A stretch of 9,491 bases of DNA from CAMLHU01 sp049680185 (GTDB lineage Bacteria; Gemmatimonadota; Gemmatimonadetes; Gemmatimonadales; GWC2-71-9): positions 1 to 9,491 of the forward strand of contig JBAUHI010000082.1 in assembly GCA_049680185.1 (NCBI GenBank). Direction: 5' to 3'. Below the pieces are notes generated by a model. The model was given only the letters and a program-made list of their open reading frames with translations. It was not told where the DNA came from and did no database searches. Shown here one piece after another: positions 1 to 6,656 of this stretch (position 1 is its first letter; each line of letters starts with the position of its first letter). The position numbers and the translations under genes are program-made.

Positions 1-273
1 CATCAGGACCACGACGAGCCCGGCGAGCGGTTGGAAGAGGATGGCGGCGGTCAGGACCGCGAGGCCGGCCACGATGTCCGCGGCAAAGCGTCCGTGGAAC
101 ATCCCGACGAGCGTCCGGGCGACCATCGGGATGCCGATCACCACCACACCCGCCATCCAGATCGGGTCGCTCCAGCGGACATCGACCAGCCGGATGAGGG
201 CGCCGGCGGCCAGGAGGAGGAGGGCGCCGGCCGGCCGAACGTAGGTGGACGCGGCCGTGCGGCCGGGGGTCAC
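1..273 (-). CDS. N-terminal part of a P1B-type (heavy-metal) translocating ATPase, partial
   Basis: The reading frame starts at GTG (273-271), which overlaps the TGA stop of the upstream response regulator as GTGA, and runs off the left edge (91 residues seen). The visible part has hydrophobic segments at about residues 14-30 and 39-55 and then the stretch GRFAADIVAGLAVLTAAI with a third membrane segment (about 66-91). This pattern, two N-terminal helices followed by a G-R-F-A-A-D-I/V motif and another hydrophobic hairpin, is typical of the membrane N-terminus of heavy-metal P-type ATPases without a cytosolic HMA domain. The catalytic DKTGT motif and the CPx-type metal site would lie outside the window, so the substrate cannot be told. 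The overlapping start implies translational coupling to the two-component regulator, which may control it. Alternative: another polytopic membrane protein. Confidence 0.65.
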   Translation of the reverse strand, partial: MTPGRTAASTYVRPAGALLLLAAGALIRLVDVRWSDPIWMAGVVVIGIPMVARTLVGMFHGRFAADIVAGLAVLTAAILFQPLAGLVVVLM

Positions 274-953
274 TCGTCGGTGCCGTTGTGCCGCAACACG
301 AACCCGACCCCGCGCACCGTCGTGATCAAGGGCTCTCCCGCCAGATGCTTGAGCTTGCGACGGAGGTTCCCCACGTGCACATCGACGACGTTGCTCTCCG
401 GATCGAAGTGCATGTCCCACACCTTCTCCAGCAGGGTGGTGCGCCGAACGACCTCGTCGGGGTGCAGCAGGAAATGCTCCAGCAGCTGGAACTCCTTGGG
501 CGTCACGTCGAGCACGCGCTCGTTGACCGTCGCGGTGTGCTTGAGCCGCTCCATCGTGATCGGCCCGAACCGCAGTGTCTCCATCCGCTCGGCCCCGCCG
601 CGGCGGACCAGCGCACGCACCCGGGCCAGGAGCTCGTCGAATCGGAAGGGCTTGGGGAGGTAGTCGTCGGCCCCGGAGTCGAGGCCTCGTACCACATCCT
701 CGGTGGCATCGCGCGAGGTGAGCATCAGGATGGGGGTATTCCGGCCTTCGCGCCGGAGCTCCTGAGCCACCTGGAAGCCGTTCTTCTTGGGCATCACCAC
801 GTCCAGGAGGATCACGTCATAGTCATAGACGTGCGCCAAGGTCGTGCCTTCCTCACCGTCGGCGGCGAGGTCGACCACATGGCCCTCTTCCTTCAATCCC
901 TGCTCGATGAATCCCGCGACCTTCCGGTCGTCCTCCACCACGAGTATGCGCAT
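270..953 (-). CDS. OmpR/PhoB-family response regulator
   Basis: Cytosolic DNA-binding response regulator, 227 aa from the ATG at 953-951; a TTG three codons upstream (962-960) is the alternative start. No strong ribosome site is seen before either. The receiver domain (about 1-118) has the acidic pocket E7-D8-D9, phosphoacceptor D51 in LLDVVMP, T79 and K101 (LPKPF). The winged-helix effector domain (about 128-222) includes LDVTPKEFQLLEHFLLHPDEVV, the recognition-helix region SNVVDVHVGNLRRKL and the wing ITTVRGVGFVL. The sequence is close in style to the CusR/CzcR/CopR metal-response group, which fits the ATPase that follows. It lies 58 bp downstream of the histidine kinase on the same strand, its probable partner. 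All catalytic residues are present, so it should be functional. Confidence 0.95.
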   Translation of the reverse strand: MRILVVEDDRKVAGFIEQGLKEEGHVVDLAADGEEGTTLAHVYDYDVILLDVVMPKKNGFQVAQELRREGRNTPILMLTSRDATEDVVRGLDSGADDYLPKPFRFDELLARVRALVRRGGAERMETLRFGPITMERLKHTATVNERVLDVTPKEFQLLEHFLLHPDEVVRRTTLLEKVWDMHFDPESNVVDVHVGNLRRKLKHLAGEPLITTVRGVGFVLRHNGTDE

Positions 954-1011
954 GCGGTCCAATCTTGCCCGGCAAGGGTGAACTACAGTGTAAGGATTCG
1001 TGAAGGAAGGT

Positions 1012-2241
1012 TCATCGATCTCCGATCACGGCTGGGAGCCGCAGGCGGAAGACCCCTCCGCCGGTGGGGTCGTGCTCGGCGACGAGGTCGCCGCCGAGGA
1101 GACGCGCGAGCCGGCGCGAGAGGGGAAGCCCGAGTCCGATCCCCTTGCCTGCGCTCGCATCCGAGTGGTACAGGTCGAAGATCTCCTCCAACCGATCGAT
1201 GGCCACGCCGGGGCCCTGATCGCGGACCAGGAACTCCACCATGTCGCTCTCGACCGCGATGGTCAGCGTCACGCTGCTGCCCACGGGCGTGTGGCGGATC
1301 GCGTTGGAAAGCACGTTATTGAGGATTTGTTCCAGGCGGTGACCGTCGGTCCAGCATCCGACGGGCGGGGGCGGACTGATCCGCTCCAACCGGATCGACC
1401 GGGCCTCGGCCGCCGGGGTGACCCGGTTGAACGCTCGCTCGGCCGCCACGATGGCGCCGATGTCCTGGAATTCGGGCCGGAGGCGATCCTCGTCGAGGCG
1501 GCTCAGGTCCAGCAGGTCGTTGATCAGGCTCACCGCTTCCCCGGCCGCCTCGAGCACCTCGAACGCGGCCCGCGGGACGCTGCCCGGGTCCTTTTTCCGC
1601 ACCAGCATCTCGGCCCAGCCGTAGGTCGCCGCAAGCGCGTTGCGCAGTTCGTGATTCACCATCGCAAAAAATCGCTCGCGGCCGCGGTGCAGCTGTTGGA
1701 CCTCTTCCAGCAGATGGGCGCTCTCGTCGTGGAGGCGTGCATTCTCCACTGCGGCGCCGACCTGCGCGGCGAACAACCGCGCGATGTATTCGTCCTCGTC
1801 GCTGAATTCGGGGGCGTCGAGCTTCTCGGTGAGATACAGGTCGCCGAAGGTCCGATTCCGGCCGAGGATGGGCACGCCGAGAAAGGAATGCATCGGCGGG
1901 TGGCCGGGCGGGAAACCATACGAGTCGGGGTGGGCGGTCAGGTCGGGGAGGCGGACCACCTTGGCGTTCCGGATGACGAGCCCCAGGATCCCGTGGCCAC
2001 GGGGTGCGGGACCGATGCGGGCCTCGACCCCGGGCTCGAGGCCGATGGTCACGAATCTCTCGAGCGTCCGGTTGTCGGGCCCGAGCACGCCGACGGCCGC
2101 GTATTTCGCGCCGATCACCTTGACCGCCAACTCGACCACACGCTGGAGCACGCCGTCGAGGGTCGTGATCGAGGAGAGGGTGAGCCCGGCGGCCACCACC
2201 TGCTCCATCCGCTCCTTGGCCGGCAGCCGATAGGGAGACAT
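1012..2241 (-). CDS. Soluble GAF-domain sensor histidine kinase (DevS/DosT-like GAF, HisKA + HATPase)
   Basis: 409-aa sensor kinase without signal peptide or membrane helices, so a cytosolic sensor. The GAF domain spans about residues 25-170 and contains GHGILGLVI, GFPPGHPPMHSFLGVPI and FGDLYLTEK, a signature close to the first GAF of mycobacterial DevS/DosT. H114 and H118 lie in the segment that I recall carrying the haem-ligating histidine there (tentative). A short coiled linker (170-192) leads to HisKA with phosphoacceptor H197 (NHELRNAL). The HATPase domain has the N box (NNVLSNAIRH, 308-317), G1 (DQGPGV, 341-346) and G2 (GKGIGLGL, 365-372). DevS itself uses a HisKA_3 kinase core, so this is a different combination. 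The ATG has no ribosome site but a TAACTT box seven bases upstream, suggesting a leaderless mRNA. It is the first gene of the operon with the response regulator. Confidence 0.95.
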   Translation of the reverse strand: MSPYRLPAKERMEQVVAAGLTLSSITTLDGVLQRVVELAVKVIGAKYAAVGVLGPDNRTLERFVTIGLEPGVEARIGPAPRGHGILGLVIRNAKVVRLPDLTAHPDSYGFPPGHPPMHSFLGVPILGRNRTFGDLYLTEKLDAPEFSDEDEYIARLFAAQVGAAVENARLHDESAHLLEEVQQLHRGRERFFAMVNHELRNALAATYGWAEMLVRKKDPGSVPRAAFEVLEAAGEAVSLINDLLDLSRLDEDRLRPEFQDIGAIVAAERAFNRVTPAAEARSIRLERISPPPPVGCWTDGHRLEQILNNVLSNAIRHTPVGSSVTLTIAVESDMVEFLVRDQGPGVAIDRLEEIFDLYHSDASAGKGIGLGLPLSRRLARLLGGDLVAEHDPTGGGVFRLRLPAVIGDR

Positions 2242-2247
2242 GGCTGC

Positions 2248-2253
2248 AAGTTA
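2248..2253 (-). promoter_or_regulatory. Putative -10 box of the histidine kinase operon
   Basis: Read on the minus strand this is TAACTT, followed by six bases and then the A of the kinase ATG, so initiation at the usual distance would fall on the start codon itself. The same hexamer precedes tRNA-Thr at 5925-5930. No convincing -35 hexamer is seen. Confidence 0.4.
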
Positions 2254-2339
2254 GTGCGCGCTCGTCAGTGGCGCGAACGTGCGTGACGCTTCGTGGACGA
2301 TTCACGCTCGCTTCATGGGAGCGGGCTTTTCTTAGTCCT

Positions 2340-3176
2340 GTGTACCAGATCCCTCGATCACCGGTCCGGCGGATCGTCGCTGCGACCGAGGGCTCCCCGC
2401 ATGGGGACTACGCGGTGACCGTCGCCCGCGCCATTGCGGCGTCGGTCGACCTGGAGTTGGTCGTCCTGTGCGTGGTGGCACCGGGACAGGCGCTGCCGCC
2501 GATCGTCGCGCAGTGGACCGCGACGCGAGCGGGGCGCCGATCGACGGCCGTGACCGACCGGGTGCGTGTCGAAGTGTTGACCGGGTATCCGTCGATCGAG
2601 ATCGTCCGCTGCGCGGAGTGCCTGGAGGGCTCGCTCCTGGTCATCGGCCGACGCCCGGTGGCCGACCTGGGTGACGCGATGCTCGGCCCCACCGCTGATC
2701 AGGTGGTGCGCCGCTCGTCGGTCCCCTGTCTCGTCATCCCGGATGGGTCGTGGCATGAGCGCCCGTGCATCCTTGCTGCGGTGGACGGGACCGACCGGGG
2801 CGCCAGCGTGCTCCGAGGCGCGGCTCGGGTGGCGGAGCTCTGTCACGGTTCAACGCGGGCCGTGACGGTGTTCGAGGCGCCGTTGATCGGGAGCGGCACG
2901 GCCATGAGCGATCCGATGGTCGGGGACCGGGTCCGGCGGATCGGGGAACTGCGGAAGGATCGTGGCCGCCGGTCGGTCGATGGGGGCCCGGGCCCGACGG
3001 TGCTGGTCCGGCATGGCGAACCGGTGGATGAGGTGCTGGCCGAGGCGGCGGGCGGCGTCGATGTCGTGGCGGTGGGGATGCGCCGGCTGGGGCAGCCCGA
3101 TTCAGACCTGGAGCGCGGTATCGCGCGGCGGATCCTGCGCCGGTCCACCGGAGCCGTGCTGACGATCCCTCTCTAA
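2340..3176 (+). CDS. Universal stress protein, tandem UspA domains
   Basis: Two fused UspA-type alpha/beta nucleotide-binding domains. I place the start at the GTG at 2340 (278 aa, beginning VYQIPRSPVRRIVAATEG) because the Usp fold begins at the RRIVAATEGS strand; a GTG at 2268 would add 24 unconserved residues. Domain 1 runs from about residue 9 to 137 (IVAATEGSPHGDYAV to VPCLVIPDG) and keeps only part of the ATP-loop signature (LGPTADQVVRRSSVP). Domain 2 (about 141-278, ILAAVDGTDRGASVL to GAVLTIPL) has lost most of the glycine motif, so ATP binding is uncertain. Such proteins act in stress, hypoxia or stasis responses in the cytoplasm. The gene is divergent from the kinase operon. Its TAA stop overlaps the AAGGAGG ribosome site of the next gene, implying one transcript. 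Confidence 0.9.
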   Translation: MYQIPRSPVRRIVAATEGSPHGDYAVTVARAIAASVDLELVVLCVVAPGQALPPIVAQWTATRAGRRSTAVTDRVRVEVLTGYPSIEIVRCAECLEGSLLVIGRRPVADLGDAMLGPTADQVVRRSSVPCLVIPDGSWHERPCILAAVDGTDRGASVLRGAARVAELCHGSTRAVTVFEAPLIGSGTAMSDPMVGDRVRRIGELRKDRGRRSVDGGPGPTVLVRHGEPVDEVLAEAAGGVDVVAVGMRRLGQPDSDLERGIARRILRRSTGAVLTIPL

Positions 3177-3185
3177 GGAGGCAGG

Positions 3186-3386
3186 GTGGTCTGCAACATG
3201 GGACGCTTCGACCGGATGGTGCGCTTCATCCTTGGCGTGCTGTTGCTGGGACTCTTCGGCGTGCTGCCCTCGCCGTGGCGCTATGTGACGCTCCTGGGCC
3301 TGGTGCTCATCACGACGGCGTTCACCGGCTTCTGTCCGCTCTACCGCGTGCTCGGCATCGGGCGCACGCTGCCGCCGCGCGCCTAG
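3186..3386 (+). CDS. Small DUF2892 (YgaP transmembrane-domain-like) inner-membrane protein
   Basis: 66-aa protein starting MVCNMGRFDRMVRFILGVLLL, followed by a hydrophobic hairpin (about residues 14-28 and 33-49) and the conserved TGFCPLYRVLGI end. The N-terminal CNMG-x-x-DR and the C-terminal G-F-C-P-x-Y motif are characteristic of DUF2892 proteins, which are often encoded beside rhodanese or stress genes. Start choice: GTG at 3186 gives the usual M-x-C-N beginning and lies 4 bases after AAGGAGG (3175-3181); the internal ATG at 3198 would cut off the conserved CN. It follows the USP gene by 9 bases. The biochemical role of the family is not known to me. Confidence 0.82.
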   Translation: MVCNMGRFDRMVRFILGVLLLGLFGVLPSPWRYVTLLGLVLITTAFTGFCPLYRVLGIGRTLPPRA

Positions 3387-3465
3387 CCTCGCGCCCACGG
3401 CGGGATCGGGGTTAATTCCCGGGATCTGCGGGTGCTGGCCCGCGTCTCCCGGAGGCATTGTCGCA

Positions 3466-4383
3466 GTGGTCCCACCCGTGTCCGCCGCACTCAAATTCGA
3501 CCTCGGTGAATTCGACAGCCTCCGCGGAGTGCTGACGCTCGTCGCGCGCTTGCTCGTCATTTGGGTGGCGACGTGGGCGGGGTGGCTGTTGGTCAAGGTG
3601 CTCGCACGGCGGATCGTCGCGGCCGTCGACGATGGCGACCCCGAGACCGTCACCGCTGCGGAGAAGCGCGGGCAGACCCTCGCCCACCTGCTCCGGAGCG
3701 CGGGCCGGATCGTGCTCCTGGCCGTGGCGTTCCTGCTCTCGCTCAATCTCTTCATCGACATCACCGCGCTGATCGCCGGCGTCAGCATCCTGGGGCTCGC
3801 CGTTTCCTTCGGTGCGCAGAGCCTGGTCAAGGACGTCATCGGCGGGTTCTTCATCCTGATGGAGAACCAGTTCGGCCTGGGCGACGTGATCGAAGCGGCG
3901 GGCAAGGGCGGGGTCGTCGAGGGAATGACGCTCCGCGTGGTCCACCTGCGCGACCTCGACGGCTCGCTCCACATCATCCCCAACGGGCAGATCGGGGTCG
4001 TCACCAACAAGACCCGGGGTTGGTCGCGGGCCGTGATCGAGATCGGCGTCGCGTACGACACCGACCTCGACCATGCGCTTCTGGCGTTCGAGGAGGAGGC
4101 GCGGTCACTGGCCGCCGATCCGGCGTGGGCGTCTCGACTCGACGGCCTTCCCGAAGTGTCCGGTGTCACCGCACTGGGAGACAGCAGCATCGTGGTGCGG
4201 ACGTTATTCCGGACCAAGCCGGGGCAGCATTGGGGGGTCGAGCGGGAGTTCCGGCGCCGGATCAAGCGACGCCTCGAGCTGGAGGGGATCGACATCCCGT
4301 TCCCCCAGCGGGTCATCCACCATCGGTATCCGCCCGGCGCCGGCCCCGACGCGCCGAGTGGAACGCGGGCGACGGGGACCTGA
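3466..4383 (+). CDS. MscS-family small-conductance mechanosensitive channel
   Basis: 305-aa inner-membrane channel protein that would release solutes on osmotic downshock. Membrane segments lie at about residues 21-48 and 77-98. The pore-lining third helix is at about 99-133 (ITALIAGVSILGLAVSFGAQSLVKDVIGG), with the Gly/Ala packing typical of MscS TM3. The beta domain follows with FGLGDVIEAAGKGGVVEGMTLRVVHLRDLDGSLHIIPNG and the conserved NKTR, then a C-terminal alpha/beta domain ending GIDIPFPQRVIH. Length and order match the compact MscS/YkuT type with few membrane helices. Start GTG at 3466 is preceded by GGAGG (3451-3455) at 10 bases. The stop is one base from the cysS start, so the two genes are probably cotranscribed. 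Confidence 0.93.
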   Translation: MVPPVSAALKFDLGEFDSLRGVLTLVARLLVIWVATWAGWLLVKVLARRIVAAVDDGDPETVTAAEKRGQTLAHLLRSAGRIVLLAVAFLLSLNLFIDITALIAGVSILGLAVSFGAQSLVKDVIGGFFILMENQFGLGDVIEAAGKGGVVEGMTLRVVHLRDLDGSLHIIPNGQIGVVTNKTRGWSRAVIEIGVAYDTDLDHALLAFEEEARSLAADPAWASRLDGLPEVSGVTALGDSSIVVRTLFRTKPGQHWGVEREFRRRIKRRLELEGIDIPFPQRVIHHRYPPGAGPDAPSGTRATGT

Positions 4384-4384
4384 C

Positions 4385-5815
4385 GTGGCGCTCCAGCTGC
4401 ACAACACCCTCACCCGCGCGCTCGACCCGTTCCTCCCCCTGCATCCGGGGAGGGCGTCGCTCTACACCTGCGGTCCGACGGTGTACAACTACGCCCACAT
4501 CGGGAACTTCCGGACCTTCCTCTTCGAGGACCTGCTCCGCCGGTGGCTGGAGGCGAGCGGGTACGATGTCTTCCACGTGATGAACCTGACCGACGTGGAT
4601 GACAAGACCATCAAGGGTGCCCTCGCGGCGCACTCCTCCCTCCGGGCGTACACCGACCGGTTCGCGACCGCCTTCTTCGAGGACTGCGGCTACCTCCGGA
4701 TCCGGTCGGCGCACGTGTACCCGCGCGCCACTGAATTCATCGCACCGATGGTGGCGTTGGTCGAGAGCCTGCTGCAGAAGGGTGTGGCGTACAAGGGTGA
4801 GGATGGGTCGGTCTACTTCGCCATCGCGCGATTCCCCGCGTACGGGCGCCTGTCGCGCCTCGACACCCGGGAACTGAAGGCCGGTGCCAGTCAGCGGGTG
4901 AGCGCCGACGAGTACGCCAAGGAGGACGCCCGCGACTTCGCGCTCTGGAAGGCGGCCAAGCCGGAGGATGAGCAGGTCGGCGCCGCGTGGGATGCGCCGT
5001 TCGGCCGCGGACGCCCGGGGTGGCACCTCGAGTGCTCAGCGATGGCGCTCGACCTCCTGGGCAAGCACTGGGGCGTCGATGTCCTCGACATCCACGCCGG
5101 CGGTGTGGACCTGATCTTTCCGCACCACGAGGACGAGATCGCCCAGAGCTGCGCCCACACCGGAAAACCGGAGTTCGCCCGATACTGGCTGCACGGCGAG
5201 TTCCTGACGATGGCCGGCACCAAGATGTCGAAGCGGTTCGGCAACATCCTCACCGCGCGCGATATGCGGGAACAGGGGATCGACCCTGCGGCGGTACGGC
5301 TGCTGTTCTTCCAGACGCATTATCGCCAGCCGATCGATTTCACCGACGATGCGCTCGCCGCGGCGGGGGTCGGCGTCCGCCGACTGGGCGCCTTCGACGC
5401 CAGACTCCGCACCTCCCTGGCGAGCGAGGCTCCGGGGCCGTTCGATGGGATCGCCGAATCGTTCATCGCGGCGTTCACCGCGGCGCTCGACGACGATCTC
5501 AATGCGCCGCGGGCCGTCGCGGCACTTTTCGACTTCGTGACCGCAGGGAACAGGATGCTGGACGATCGGGTGCCGGTGGGTGCGGACGCGCGGGCGGCGT
5601 GGGCGCTGGCCGGTCGGGTGCTCGATCTCGTGCCGGGACCACCGATGGTCGATGCCGCACTCGCCGGCTGGATCGAGGAACGAGTGGCAGCGCGCCAGGC
5701 GGCCAGGAAGGCGCGCAACTTTGCCGAAGCCGATGCGATCCGTCAGCAGCTGGCGGAGAAGGGTGTCGAGGTGGAGGACACGCCGCAGGGGTCGAAGTGG
5801 AGAATGGGCGGGTAG
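4385..5815 (+). CDS. cysS: Cysteinyl-tRNA synthetase
   Basis: Class I aminoacyl-tRNA synthetase that charges tRNA-Cys with cysteine using ATP; cytosolic, essential. The 476-aa length is normal. Seen in order: CGPTVYN with zinc ligand C29; the HIGH motif as HIGN (38-41); MNLTDVDDKTI; GWHLECSAM with zinc ligand C217; FPHHEDEIAQS with the last zinc ligands H247 and E251; the KMSKS motif as KMSKR (280-284); then a DALR-type helical domain and the C-terminal region with EERVAARQAARKARNFAEADAIR, the usual tRNA-binding helices. Start: GTG at 4385, six bases after GGGGA and one base after the MscS stop; the open frame extends farther upstream, but only inside the MscS gene. Nothing suggests degradation. 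Confidence 0.98.
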   Translation: MALQLHNTLTRALDPFLPLHPGRASLYTCGPTVYNYAHIGNFRTFLFEDLLRRWLEASGYDVFHVMNLTDVDDKTIKGALAAHSSLRAYTDRFATAFFEDCGYLRIRSAHVYPRATEFIAPMVALVESLLQKGVAYKGEDGSVYFAIARFPAYGRLSRLDTRELKAGASQRVSADEYAKEDARDFALWKAAKPEDEQVGAAWDAPFGRGRPGWHLECSAMALDLLGKHWGVDVLDIHAGGVDLIFPHHEDEIAQSCAHTGKPEFARYWLHGEFLTMAGTKMSKRFGNILTARDMREQGIDPAAVRLLFFQTHYRQPIDFTDDALAAAGVGVRRLGAFDARLRTSLASEAPGPFDGIAESFIAAFTAALDDDLNAPRAVAALFDFVTAGNRMLDDRVPVGADARAAWALAGRVLDLVPGPPMVDAALAGWIEERVAARQAARKARNFAEADAIRQQLAEKGVEVEDTPQGSKWRMGG

Positions 5816-5825
5816 GGGCGTGAAC

Positions 5826-5907
5826 GGTAAAGGGTGAACAGTGAACGGGACACAACATCGGGAACACTCCGACCCGCCCGTTCACCGTTGACCCTTCACC
5901 GTTTACC
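5826..5907. repeat. Imperfect inverted repeat after cysS
   Basis: Left arm 5832-5849 and right arm 5877-5894 pair over 18 positions with two mismatches around a 27-base loop. An outer GGTAAA (5826-5831) pairs with TTTACC (5902-5907). The arms are built from reiterated GTGAAC/GGTAAA-type words. It may act as a cysS transcription end, but no T-run follows. TTTACC also serves as a candidate -35 box for the tRNA-Thr promoter. Confidence 0.75.
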
Positions 5908-5930
5908 CGTTCGCGACGATCAGCTAACTT
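5902..5930 (+). promoter_or_regulatory. Promoter of tRNA-Thr(TGT)
   Basis: TTTACC (5902-5907), a 17-base spacer and TAACTT (5925-5930). Initiation would be near 5937, four bases before the mature tRNA. An alternative -35, TTGACC, lies at 5888-5893 but is too far away. Confidence 0.6.
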
Positions 5931-5940
5931 GTTGTGGCTT

Positions 5941-6013
5941 GCTGACGTAGCTCAATTGGTAGAGCACCTGATTTGTAATCAGGCGGTTGCCGGTTCAAGT
6001 CCGGCCGTCAGCT
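5941..6013 (+). tRNA. tRNA-Thr(TGT)
   Basis: 73-nt cloverleaf. Acceptor GCTGACG pairs with CGTCAGC (6006-6012), discriminator T6013. D arm GCTC/GAGC with GG in the loop, anticodon arm CCTGA/TCAGG with loop TTTGTAA (anticodon TGT, reads ACA), T arm GCCGG-TTCAAGT-CCGGC. CCA is not encoded. Confidence 0.96.
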
Positions 6014-6045
6014 TCGCTCTCGGCCTTGGAAAGGCAGAGAGCGAA
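6013..6045 (+). other. Strong hairpin directly after tRNA-Thr(TGT)
   Basis: TTCGCTCTC (6013-6021) pairs perfectly with GAGAGCGAA (6037-6045). After one G-A mismatch, GCCTT (6023-6027) pairs with AAGGC (6031-6035) around a GGA loop. The stem starts on the tRNA discriminator base, so it probably shapes 3' processing. No T-run follows. Confidence 0.7.
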
Positions 6046-6074
6046 CCCAGAGGCGTCTTCAGACGCCGAAGGGT
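6045..6074 (+). other. Hairpin with tandem G-A mismatches and UUCA loop, copy 1
   Basis: ACCC (6045-6048)/GGGT (6071-6074) outer stem, AGA (6049-6051) opposite GAA (6068-6070), inner stem GGCGTC/GACGCC, loop TTCA (6058-6061). It shares its layout with the second copy at 6108-6137. Confidence 0.65.
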
Positions 6075-6107
6075 CTTAACCTTGTCCCCCGCAGGGGCCG
6101 GGACCGA

Positions 6108-6144
6108 ACCCTGAGAGGCCTTCAGGTCTCGAAGGGTCTCTTTT
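6108..6144 (+). terminator. Hairpin copy 2 with trailing T-run, likely terminator of tRNA-Thr(TGT)
   Basis: ACCC (6108-6111)/GGGT (6134-6137), TGA (6112-6114) opposite GAA (6131-6133), inner stem GAGGCC/GGTCTC with one G-U pair, loop TTCA (6121-6124), then CTCTTTT. Same layout as copy 1 with a different inner stem. A small C-rich/G-rich hairpin (about 6086-6097) lies between the copies. Confidence 0.55.
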
Positions 6145-6159
6145 CCAGGACATCTCCCC

Positions 6160-6167
6160 GCAATTCC
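6160..6167 (+). repeat. Left target site duplication of the IS1-like element
   Basis: GCAATTCC, directly abutting the left terminal repeat and repeated exactly at 8679-8686. Eight bases is within the range produced by IS1-family transposases (8-9 bp usual). Confidence 0.85.
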
Positions 6168-6183
6168 GGTAATGGGTCCATTC
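6168..6183 (+). repeat. Left terminal inverted repeat
   Basis: GGTAATGGGTCCATTC; mismatches the right end at positions 5, 13 and 16. Confidence 0.82.
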
Positions 6184-6203
6184 GGGTTGTTACACGGCCC
6201 CTC

Positions 6204-6347
6204 TCACGACCCAACGGCCAGCACCACCGCGCCGAGGAGCCAGAGGACGACCACCACGACAAGTAGCCATCCGAGCACCGTCCAGGGGCTCGTGGCGACC
6301 TTGGGTGGTTGGGGGGCTGGGGGAGAGGGCTGCGGCTCGTCGGCCAT
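6204..6347 (-). CDS. 47-aa proline-rich single-pass membrane peptide (hypothetical)
   Basis: Starts at ATG 6347-6345 with GAGG nine bases upstream (minus strand), giving MADEPQPSPPAPQPPKVATSPWTVLGWLLVVVVV and a hydrophobic end. Residues 1-20 are acidic to proline-rich; residues about 22-46 form one strong membrane helix (LGWLLVVVVVLWLLGAVVLAV). The frame is open back to a GTG at 6473, which would add 42 residues without clear character; I prefer the ATG because of the ribosome site. It lies just inside the left end of the transposon, oriented outward. No family recognised. Small single-helix peptides in mobile elements include type I toxin-like and membrane-stress peptides, but nothing here proves such a role. 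Confidence 0.5.
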   Translation of the reverse strand: MADEPQPSPPAPQPPKVATSPWTVLGWLLVVVVVLWLLGAVVLAVGS

Positions 6348-6459
6348 AGGATCAAACCTCGCAGAGTGGGATGAGGGAATATGGGGCTCCAGATAATGGG
6401 CGGCCAGCAAGGCCCCTTTGAGCCTTTCGGTCGTGGTGGGAATACCCGCCGCCGAGTCA

Positions 6460-6487
6460 TTGACTAGTTCCACCCATCACCTACTTT
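6460..6487 (+). promoter_or_regulatory. Promoter for the element-borne tRNA-Thr
   Basis: TTGACT (6460-6465), a 16-base spacer and TACTTT (6482-6487). Initiation near 6494 would give a leader of about 50 nt containing an inverted repeat, GGGTGGT (6490-6496)/ACCACCC (6519-6525), before the tRNA. Confidence 0.5.
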
Positions 6488-6545
6488 GTGGGTGGTGGGA
6501 GCGCAGCCTAGGGGCCTTACCACCCTCATTAATCGGCTGCCTGGG

Positions 6546-6617
6546 GTGGCCATAGCTTAGGTAGTAGAGCGCGTACCTGGTAAGTATGAGGCCCGGGTGC
6601 AAGTCCCGGTGGTCACC
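6546..6617 (+). tRNA. Divergent tRNA-Thr(GGT) carried by the transposon
   Basis: All four stems form. Acceptor GTGGCCA/TGGTCAC (6546-6552/6610-6616, one G-U); D stem GCTT/GAGC (one G-U); anticodon stem CGTAC/GTATG (one G-U) with loop CTGGTAA, anticodon GGT; T stem CCGGG/CCCGG. T8-A14, G15-C48, G19-C56 and T54-A58 are conserved. Two near-universal bases are changed: position 18 is A (6563) instead of G, and position 55 is G (6599, T loop TGCAAGT) instead of T. These two normally pair at the elbow. The second acceptor pair is T-A, while both other threonine tRNAs in the window have C-G, a known ThrRS determinant in E. coli. The variable loop is 4 nt. It could be a functional variant or a decaying copy. 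Confidence 0.75.
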
Positions 6618-6656
6618 TCCCCACTGCTTCCTTTCACGAACAAAAGCCGAAACTGC

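Noticed and set aside
288..1322. Long plus-strand frame opposite the response regulator and kinase
   Set aside because: Antisense shadow of high-GC genes; the minus-strand frames have complete conserved domains.
4073..4384. N-terminal extension of cysS (104 residues)
   Set aside because: It overlaps the MscS gene in another frame and has no CysRS similarity; the GTG at 4385 gives the normal start.
5929..6114. Plus-strand 61-aa frame over tRNA-Thr(TGT)
   Set aside because: Peptide VAQLVEHLICNQAVAGSSPAV is tRNA read as protein.
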